Positions 12,401 through 23,100 of a stretch of DNA of 64,000 nucleotides are shown here, piece by piece (position 1 is the stretch's first letter; the number at the start of each line of letters is the position of its first letter). The notes under the pieces were generated by a model that had not been told where the DNA came from, did not search any database, and saw only the letters and a list, made by a program, of their open reading frames with translations. Source of the DNA: Sarcophilus harrisii (Eukaryota; Chordata; Mammalia; Dasyuromorphia; Dasyuridae); contig NC_045431.1 of assembly GCF_902635505.1 (NCBI RefSeq), positions 1,054,001-1,118,000 on the forward strand, written 5' to 3'. The position numbers and the translations under genes were made by a program.

Positions 12401-15400
12401 AAGGCAGCAGCCTTTGTGACATCGCCACCGCTGAGCCCAGATCCCACAACTCCCGATTACTTGAACTCTCTCTTAGCCTGGTAAGCACACTGAGTAACAA
12501 ATGTGCAAAACTGGACTGGGGGCATGATGGGGGGAGGTTACAATAAAAGACACTTAGATCACCCTCACTTTCCTTTTCTCTATCCATCTCTTTCATCCTT
12601 TCTTTTCCTTTCCTTTTCTTCCTCCTTTCTTTCCTTTCTTTCCCCTTCCCTTCATTCCTCTCTTCTCCTCCTTTTGGGTCCTTCCCCATGAATATTTTTA
12701 TTGATCTTCTACTCCTAAAATAGGATCACTTGGCAATGAAATGTGCACATATGTCTCTGTATAGCACAGGTTCTGGATCTTTGGTTCCTTGATATAGGGA
12801 ATTGCTGCAGAAAGCTGGGAGGGTCTGGAAGAGGGGGCACACACCCTGTGCCTGTCTGGGGCCCTTGGGCCCCGCCGGGGATCAGGACTCAGCATGGAGT
12901 AGGGAAGTCCTGGGAGCCAGGCTCCTAAAGGAGTGAGGAACGTTGGTGGCCACTCACCCTCCAGTCACCTGCCATCTTAAGGCTTTCTCCAACCTCATTG
13001 TGTATACAATATTACCAGAAATGGGAAGTCTTGGGTAAGTCTCTGCATCCAAGTGACTCGTGTTCAGGAGGAAGGGTGCCCGTCTGGACGCTAAGTCCCT
13101 GTTTTTGCCTCATGACCAAGGAAGGGGTCAGGAGAGTGATCACTGACAAATTGTTAAGTTTTCAAAGGGTAGCAGTAAATTGGTTATTGATTGTGTGCAG
13201 TGCCCCCTCGTGGTCTCTCTGTGGAAGGACACTTGGGGATGAGAGGAGCCCATTGAGAGAATCCATGTATAATCCTCAAAGCTCAGTTTACCCAATGATT
13301 TGAAGCCCCTTTACCATCAGAACTCAAGCTTTGGGGAGTAGAATAGAGAGTGAGGGAATCTGGCTTCAGATTCTAGCTTTGACATCCCTCTGACCATGGG
13401 CTCGTCCCCTGCCCTCCTTTTTCTTTAAATACCGTCTCTTTCTCCCTCTAAGTCCTAGGAGCTAGGGCACTGAGCAAGTCAAGTTTCTCTCCTTCTGCCA
13501 TGCCCAGAAACAGATAGACACAGGCAGGAAATCACAGAGCAGCAAGCCAAGCTAATCTCGAAATGCAGTTGGAGCAGTTTGCTTCAACAAGAAGCTGAAA
13601 ATTGTGTGCATGTGGTTAAAAGAGTTATGCAACATTTATATGTTATAAACCTTCACTGGCCCAGATGGAAACCCATTCTCCTTGTTCTTTAGCGTCGACA
13701 AACCATGTGCCCTACTACACAAACATGAATAATTCCTAAGTAAGACAACTCTCAGTAACATTCAGTGACCAGGATGTTATGCTGGGTGAAGGTGTACTAG
13801 CAACTTAAAAAACTATATTGAATACAACATATATCCAATATGTTTACTGAATTTACATGTGTTTGATAAATACATATTTATATATACATATATGGAAGAC
13901 ACTCTACAGTAGCAGATCACAGGAGTATATACAAATTCAGAGTATATATATATGTGTATATATGTGTGTGTGTGTGTTTCTACATACATATACAAATTAG
14001 CATGTGTGTATTTGTTCAGTTTGTTGGTCACTCCATTCCCAATCCTCCAACATTTCAGTTATTATAGCATCAGATTTAAATACAGAAGTAGCAGTTTTTA
14101 GGATAAGAACCTGAAGCCCAGATGGGTGGGTGTGCCTGCCGAGGATCACAAAGCCATGAAGTTTCTAAAGAGAGAGGTGGATAAAGATCTTCCTGACTCC
14201 TGATCCAGCTGCTCGATCTAATCTCCTCCAAGGATGACAGCTCCCTAAAGAGCAAAGACCCTGTAAAGTACTTACATATGATCTGGATCATAAAATTGTG
14301 CCTTTTTCTCCTTCTCAGTGGGGATCTTCAGGTGACAGGAAGTGGCCATTGTCCATACAGCACTGCCCAGAAGGCTGTTGGCAAGGACAATTTCACCCTC
14401 ATTCCTGAAGGAGTGAATGGGATTGAGGAGAGAATGACGGTTGTCTGGGACAAGGCTGTTGTGAGTAATTCCCAAGTTTCTTATTTACGAGCACACCATA
14501 GGTCACTTCATTTGGCCAAGATTAAGATGTTCTGTGGGGTTTACTTGGGGCCACATCTCTTCAAGAATTTCCATTAACATGGTTTCACCAGGAATGGATA
14601 ACTTAAAATCCTTAATCAAGCTGTAATATCCTAGAAGTAATAAAGCTGGAGTCTAATCCTTTCAAGGCCAAAGGCCATTAACTGACTCTTTAAAAACATC
14701 TCTTTAGATGAAACAATCTTATGGGGGCAATCACTTAGGTCCGAATAAATGGAATGACACTAAGACTGTTAATATTTCTGGAGTCCCCACTGTCAGCTTG
14801 GCCCTTATTGGCTTTCTGATGCATAATTCACAAGAGGGATTGAACAGTGTGAGGATTCACTGGGTTTTGGTGGGGTTGTTACACTGCGTTGAGCACTTCC
14901 CTGTGATTAGATAACAGTATAACAGGAGCTTGGACACACTACCCTGAGCTTTATGGTGTTGTAGTGGGTTTGGTTATAAAATATGAGTGGCATTCTCATA
15001 AACTTGACTTAGAGGAGCCAGACCAAGCAATGGTTTGGTCGAAGGTAGCGGGAAGCATTATTTGGCCAGTGTGTCAAAATGTAAAAGATGTGACATAGGT
15101 TGCCATTTGGGGGGGTTGGGTTTCGACCTCTAGATACCTAATACAATTGAGATGGAGACTGGCCTTGTAGTTTCATTGGTACAGGGAACTCCCAGGGAGA
15201 AAAGTCATTTACCATTGCACGGCCACCTTCCTTTGTTGCTTAAAGTTGCCCACAGTTTTGGGAAGTTACCTGACTTGTCCAGGGTAACAGCCAGTAGGGA
15301 ATCTGAACCCGGGTTTCCCAGACTCCAATTCTCTTCATTTACACTTAGCTTCTTCTCATCTAATATACTATACACTCATGTAATATCATTCATGTGACAC

Positions 15401-18400
15401 TTTAAAGTTTTTATAATTTTCCATAATTTCATTGAATCCTCAAAGTAGCTCTCTAGAGGATGTAAAAGAGCCTTATTCTCATTAAACAGATTTCATCTAT
15501 GAGAGGTCAAACTAAAGCTTCTCTATGAATGCTCTTTCTAGTCTGGCCCCTGGAATAGCAGATATTTTATTTCCTTTCCTATTCCTCAGCTGCTGTCGTT
15601 ACCAGAGCAATGAGAGTCAGTCTAGATAGAAAGTCCAGAGATCCTGGGGTCAGTTCTAAATTCTATTGCATACCAGCTGGTTTTTCCCTTAGCAAGTCAC
15701 TTAATGGAGCAGCTCAGGAGTTTTCTAAGACAACAGCCAGTGCAGTAGGGAAGAACGTTTTCACTGGGTGCTTCCTGTTTTATGGATGAAATCCCAAGTC
15801 TAGTTTAAAAAAAATTTTAAAGTTGCTATAATCCTGACCTATAATTTCTTCATAAGAAACCTCCTGGGTATTGAATCTCCTTCTACAAGTATAAATCAAC
15901 AACTAGCCTATAGCTTAGAGACTGAAGCCACATTGCTCTGAGGTGTTTGAAAGGAACTGCCAGTGGTCAAGGCTCATGAGGTACATCGTGACATTTGAAA
16001 CAACTGAAGCCATTGTAGAATGGGCCAATTCCATCTCCCCACATGCTCTTAGGTAATGGGGCAGAGCAGCAGTATATCATAAATGCAGTGGAAGCTTCTT
16101 TGTGAGACCTTCTCGTCACAGATCCAGACCTATCTCTTAGCGCCCCAGGACATGAAGGGTAGTACCAAGTGCTTTCAGAAGGTACCAGGTTTTGGAAGAC
16201 AACACAAAGTCAAGCTCTCTGCTACTTGCCTCCTTGCTGTTTGTACCTGAGGGAAAATTGTAATCAAACCCATCTTATGTATTCTTGCCCTTCCCATGAC
16301 TCTGATATTCATCTGAGCTTTATTCTTTTTCTGAAAGGAGTTCAAATCACCAAAAGAGAAAAAAAACAAAGTATTTTACCAGGAAATATTATTGACACTG
16401 GTAACAATCTTCCTCCTCAGTAAATTCTATTATACCATGAATTATATGTATTATGGTGATTTACTGTTCAAAGGCTGATTTAGCTTTCACTTCTTAGAGG
16501 TGCCTTCCAAAGGGGTTATGCTGTTGTTCTCTTTTATAGCAACAATGCCAGCACGTTGCTTTTAAATAATTAATTAAATCCTTGGAGAAACAAGATGGCA
16601 CCTCCAATGAAGGCGATTTGTGCTACATGAGGGAGAGTGTTTTGAGCTTATATATTTATGGATCTTACTCATTTCATCCCCCAAATAAGCCTAAGTGGTG
16701 GGAAGTACAGGTATTATTATCTATATCTTACAAGCCATCAACCACCATTTAATAAGTGCCTAAAGTATACCAGACATTATGTTAAGTGCTGGGGATACAA
16801 AAAGAAGCAAAAGGCAGGTCTTGCCTTTAAGGCGTTGACAGTCTCATACAGGCACTGAAGCTCAGAAAGCAGCTTTGCTAACCTTGAGTCACATGACTTG
16901 TCATTATCTGAGATAGCAGTGTATGCATTATTACCATCATTTTATGCAGGAGAAAACTGAAGGGCAAAGAAGGGCCAAAGCCTTGCCTTAGGACACATGG
17001 CTAGAAAGTAGCAGAGAATCAAATCCACAACCTTTGATTTCAGACCCAGAGTTCAAAATCCTCTGGTTACTGGTTCAGTCCAAATCCTTGTTTTGATTCA
17101 AGAGTCATTGGTATGTGCATGGCCCAGGGTCAGCAATCTCCATTTTTGGCAAAAATGTCACTAAAGGCAAATTCTCTTTAGGCCACGGGCAAAATGGATG
17201 AGAACCAGTTTGTGGCCGTCACCAGCACCAATGCAGCTAAAATATTTAACCTGTATCCACGGAAGGGCAGAATTGCTGTGGGCTCCGATGCTGACGTGGT
17301 TATCTGGGATCCTGACAAAGTGAAAACTATCACTGCTAAGAGTCACAAGTCGGTAAGTTTGCTCCTTCATTGCTCTTTCTGCTTCAGAACAACTGGGAAT
17401 ATTTACAACAAAAATAAAAATCTCCCGCTGAAAATAATTTGTCAAACATTAAGGTCAGATGGCCAGCAAGTCAAGAAAGAGCAAAATTTCTCCTCCTATT
17501 TATAACATATTTATAATATGTCAGCATATTATAAATGCTGACATTTCATTAGCAGTTTAAGGTTTACAAAGAGTCTTCCTTTGGATAAATCTGTGGTAAT
17601 TGTAGGGCAAGGGTTAAAGTCCCTATCTTATTCCCTATCTTATAAATGAAGATATTGATGTCCATAGAAATTAAGATCCAATGTTATGTAGTTATTAGGT
17701 GTCAAAAGCAGGATTAGAATCTCTTCTTTTGTACTTGAAACCCAATGCTTTGTGGACATGCTGCCTCTCCATCGTGGACATGATTTTAAACTGCTTTAAG
17801 TTTCATACTGATTACTCCTGGACTGGTAGAACCAATGCATTTCTACATGTATCAACTCAATTGTGTCTTTATTTTGAAGGGCCTCAGTTATAGAAAACTA
17901 GGAAGGAGTTGGAAGCTGGCTGTCAAATTGAAGTGTTCTGATTCTTTTGCCTCCAACCCTGAACTTACTGACCTTTCAAAGGAGGGGGAATCGAGTTCTG
18001 TGTTTTATTAGGTCAATAAGCAAAAGAGTAATCTCCATTTTTCTCTCATTTGTTGGTAGTATTGATCCTTACTATCAAAGGACACATTCCCTTGGTTGTG
18101 ATCAGGACTTCATGTTCAGAAAATAAATGATTTCATTAGCCTGACCCCCCCCCCAACTAATGGAGCCACAATCTTCACATGTCTTAATATTATGAGCTTT
18201 TGTGGCCAATATTTATAGATGGGAATATAAAAGAATTTGGCTGATGATCAAGCCAAATCATTAACAGATGAGTGTTTGTTTACAAGAAGAAGAACCTCAA
18301 AATAAATACTAGAGCACCACTTGGTCAACTCATTTTCCTTTGGGTTTCCTCCCTTATTTGCATTGTTTTGAATCAATGATGTTTTCTGTTCGCATACAAA

Positions 18401-20085
18401 ATGAAACATTGCCAATGCAAATGTTTGAAATATGCTTGAAATAGAGAAGTAGCAAACCTTCCTCTGATAACTACCTTTCTGTAGTATGGAGGTGACTTTA
18501 GGTTTGGGGAGTTCTACTTTGGAAGCTTCTACAAAGCTGGAAAACTTCTAGTGATGGACCAAGGTTATCCTGTTAAGGACTTGTCTGGATATGTACAGGT
18601 GGGCTCACCAGAGGCTTGACAAGCAGGTGACTTTTTCTGGTCACCGCAGCTCATGAAAACTTGTTTCCTAAGGCACAGATGGGTTCTGTTTCTCTGAAGC
18701 AAGTCCTATATTGAAGGGATCATGAATGTTCTGGAGTCTAGAGGCATTTCATTCAGTATCTTTCAAGGACCTGGAAAAGGAGGATTTTTGAATGAGAGTT
18801 TTAAAAAATAAAGAGGAACATTTATAAGCAGGAAAATTTTGCAAGTAAGGGACAGACAAGGGATAATGCTATCGTTAATGTTGAAAACCAACAAGCCCAG
18901 GCCAAGTGATTTTTAGATCAACTCCGGGAGGCTGTTAAAAGTCTAATATTAATTTTTTTTAATATTTAGGCTGTTGAATACAACATCTTTGAAGGAATGG
19001 AATGCCATGGATCCCCACTGGTGGTCATTAGCCAAGGGAAGATTGTGTTTGAAGATGGAAATCTACATGTAAATAAGGGTATGGGCCGCTTCATACCTCG
19101 CAAGCCTTTCCCTGAATACCTCTACCAGCGTGTCAAAATAAGGAATAAGGTATGTATACAAGGAGTCTTTGGGTTAAAAGTTTGGGTCTCCTCACTGTAT
19201 ACTGAGTGAATCCCAGAATTCTTCCATTGGAGTGAAGATCAATGGATTAGAAATAGATATTTCAGGAGACATTTGGGTTAGTGAGAAGGCATTAGGCTTG
19301 ATTCCTTCCAGTTTTATTAAATTCTTTCTTCTAAAAAGAGATGGAAATTCATTTGGATATTAAATCACCTAGCAAGATTGTGATGATTTGAAGATTAAAA
19401 AAAGATATGATTTTTTATCTCAAAGAACTTAAAAGTTGTTAGAGAATATATGATACAAATGAGTAAGTATAGTAGGTACAATATGATAGCAATAAAAGAG
19501 AGTTCCAAAGAAAGTGCTAAAGAAGGACATCATAGAATCATAGATTTAGAACTATAAGGGACCTCATATGCCATGAAGTCCAGTTACTTCATTGTATGGA
19601 TGAAAAAGCTATAAGGGAAGTCGTTGGGTCCTAGCTATGGCACTAGAAGGGGTCTTAGAAGTTATCATGTAGATGAGAAGACTCAGGCCTGTGGGAAGCA
19701 AAGGAGAAAGTCAAGGTTACACAAGCAGTGGACATCAGAAGTGAAACATGAGCCCATTTCTTTTCAGATTTTGTGATTTTCCCAATACCATTCAAGCTGC
19801 ATCATATCAGTCAAGGGTACGTGAGTGGTGGGTGGGGCAGAGGAATGGGGGTAATAGGGGAGAAATGAAAGGATATGGAAAGAAAGAAAAGAAGGATTTC
19901 AGCTGGTATATTCAAAGTGGGGTGATTTGCACTTTATTTAAAGGGCTTGGGTGTCTAAAGAAAATTTTTCCCCATTAGTATCTTTAGTATATGTACATTA
20001 TATGTGTGTGTATATATATATATACATATATACATATATGTATATAAATATGCATGTATGTATAGATAGATATAAACACACACAT

Positions 20086-20122
<37 letters not shown>

Positions 20123-23100
20123 ATTTACATGGGAGAGTTTCTATTCTTATTTAAACCCCTCTTTGAACTCTGTAAACTCTAAATTAAATTCATATCCTAG
20201 AATAAGAGAATCCCAGAGATGGATGGAAACTCTGAATCTAAAACTTAGCAGACATGTTATCTACAACAGCCATGAGCTAAGCAGCCATTCAATCTCCATT
20301 TGAAGACTGATGGAACCACTGTTTCCTGGCAGCCACTTCCTTTTTGGATGGTTTTAAATGTTAAGGTGTATTTTTTTTTTACATTGAACCAACAATAGGT
20401 TTACTTAATCAGTGCTTAACAGAATGGTTTTTAGTACTTGCTTATTGATGGATCAATTTGTCTTCCTTCTACTTGATGATGTCTGTTAAAACAACTCTAA
20501 TCCCTTTTCTCCATATAAGTCCCTCAAAGATTTAAAGACAACAATGATTTCTGTCCCTCCTGCTCTTCCCCCAAAGCAGTCCACTCAGTTCCTTCACTGG
20601 ATCCTCACTTGACATGGCTTCCAGGACTCATTATTTTGTCTCTTTCTTTGTGATCATTTTTTGTTCCATCTTTCCCCGAGCTTGGTCAACTGGTTCCCCA
20701 GCATTTTTTGTTATAAGGTATTTCCTTATTTATTCATTCAAAATACTTATTGGGCATCTGCTGTGCAAACATTTCTGTGCTGGGTGCCGGAAACAAGTAC
20801 AAAAAATAATGAGGGTTTCTGTTCCCAAGAATATATGCATCTGACGTCAAATGATATTATTGTTATAATATCATATATATTGTGCATAATATAACAATAT
20901 AGAAGTGAATTTGAAACATTGTCAAGTGTGATAGAAACAAAGGGAGAATGCACACAAAGTATTACAGGAATCGCTTTCAAATAGGGAGAATTAGGAAGGT
21001 TTCCTGGAGGAAAACGAAACCTAAGCTGGGCCTTGAAAGTAGGAAAGAATTGCAGCCTGCAGAGATGAGGAGGGAATGGTCTCTTGGCATCAGGAATGAG
21101 CTATGTGAACGAGCACGGCAATGGAGGACCGGCAACTCTGGCTATTCCATTTGGACTGGAGTGTAAAGCTATCGAAGTAGAGGAACATGAAATAAGCCTG
21201 GAAAGTGACAATGCAAGCTAAACTGTGTAGGGCATTGAATGGTGGTAGAATATAAACTAAGGAGTTTGTGTCTTAGACTCATTATATCATATATAATTTC
21301 ATATATCATGTGTTATATTTTCTTATGTATTATGTTTATTATATTAACATGTACATATCTATATCTCTATGTTTTCATCTATCTTTGTATATTAAAACTT
21401 CAAGGGATCATAGATATTCAATAACTTCATTTTACCGATGAACAAACTGTAGCCCAAGGAATAGCTATGATTTGAGTGAGCTCAAACAAGTTGTAGTCAG
21501 TAGGAAAGATGGTATTTGAGCCCAGGTTCTCTGGAACTTAAGACTCTGGATCAGGGAAGTAAAGTTGGCAGATCAGTAACATGATGACTGCATTGACAGT
21601 TGTGGAAAGGGGAGAGAGCGAGAGCCCACAGACAGAAAGACCAATTAGGAGGCTCTTAATATAGTCTAGGTGAAAAGTGAAGAGGAGTCAAGGCTTCCTT
21701 TTGTTATCAGTGTCAGTAGAGAGAAAGGAGGAGGTGGGAGAGATATTTAGAATTGACAAATCCCACAATTTCTTGAATGTGCAGGGTGAGGGAAAGGAAA
21801 GGTAAAAGTCCAGGTATGAAATGGAGATTCACTGGGACACTTAATCCCAGTGATTAATCACATTTTTGTTGCTTGGTCTAGGTCGGTGCATTGCAAGGAG
21901 TTTCAAGAGGAATGTATGATGGGCCAGTCTATGATGTTCCAGCTACACCAAAATATGCAACTCCCGCTCCCTCCGCCAAATCCTCTCCTTCCAAACACCA
22001 GCCTCCTCCAATCAGAAACCTCCATCAGTCCAATTTCAGTTTATCAGGTAAGGAATGAGACAATAGCCTCACCTTAGGGACTTCCAACAGAGTCAGCCAA
22101 CCGTGTCCTAAGAGTAACTTTCATTCTGATTTAGAACAAGATAGAGGTCATGGAGCAGGGAGGGACATTTATCTATAGATGGAAAAGAATAGAAAGGGAT
22201 TCAGACCATGTCCCCAAACATATGTAGAATAGATAAAGAGATTGATGAACAGATTTTTTTATTGTAGCTTTTTATTGACAGAACTCATGCCTCAGTAATT
22301 TTTGCAACATTGTCCCTTGCACACACTTCTGTCCCAACTTTTGCCTTCCCTCCCTCTACCCCCTCCCCTAGATGGCAGGCAGTCTCCTACATGTTAAACA
22401 CGTTAAAGTATATCCTAGATACATTATAAGTGTGCAGATCCGTATAGTTCTCTTGTTGCACGAGAAAAATTGGATTCAGAAGGTAAAAATAACCCAGGAA
22501 GAAAAATAAAAATGCAAGTAGTCCACATTTGTTTCCCAGTGTTCCTTCTCTGGGTGTAGCTGATTCTGTCTATCATTGATCAATTGGAACTGAATTAGAT
22601 GTTCTCTTTGTCGAAGATAGCCACTTCTGATGGATAGATGTTTAACAAATAATTTTTGAGAGGCAACTGGGGTTGAGTGATTTGCCTAGAGTCACACAGT
22701 AAGTGTGTGAATCCAGATTTGAATTCAGGTGCTCCTGATCCAAAGCCAGGGCTCTATTCGATGGTTCTACCTGGCTGCCCCCACCAAAGATATCACACAG
22801 GTTTTCTGAGGAACTATAAGACACTGATGATTGCTGAGCCCACCCTTCTTTTGGCAATTGGTGAGAGTGTGTCCTCCGCTGACATTTTCCTGAGTAGACA
22901 GGCCCCAGGATTTGCTCCTCCCCTGGAAGCCAGCTTTCTGCTGAGACTACACGTTAATTCGGACTGGTCTCCAGAAGAAAGGCCCACCATATGTTACTCA
23001 AGGCCTCCATGAGTCGGTTGGACCTCCAATGACTTGCAGGCCATTGAGAGACAGGAGATCGAGGAACACTCCCAGCTTTGACCAAGCTCATGTAACTTTC

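Larger units (their letters stand above)
19150..21881 (+). other. CRMP1: CRMP1 intron 12
   Basis: 2.7 kb, mostly repeats: a MIR-like stretch at about 19530-19760, TG/TA/CA simple sequence at about 20000-20125, an antisense CR1/L3 end at 20200-20680, antisense L2 pieces at about 20955-21240 and 21555-21830, and AT-rich sequence between these. No extra exon is visible. Confidence 0.85.
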
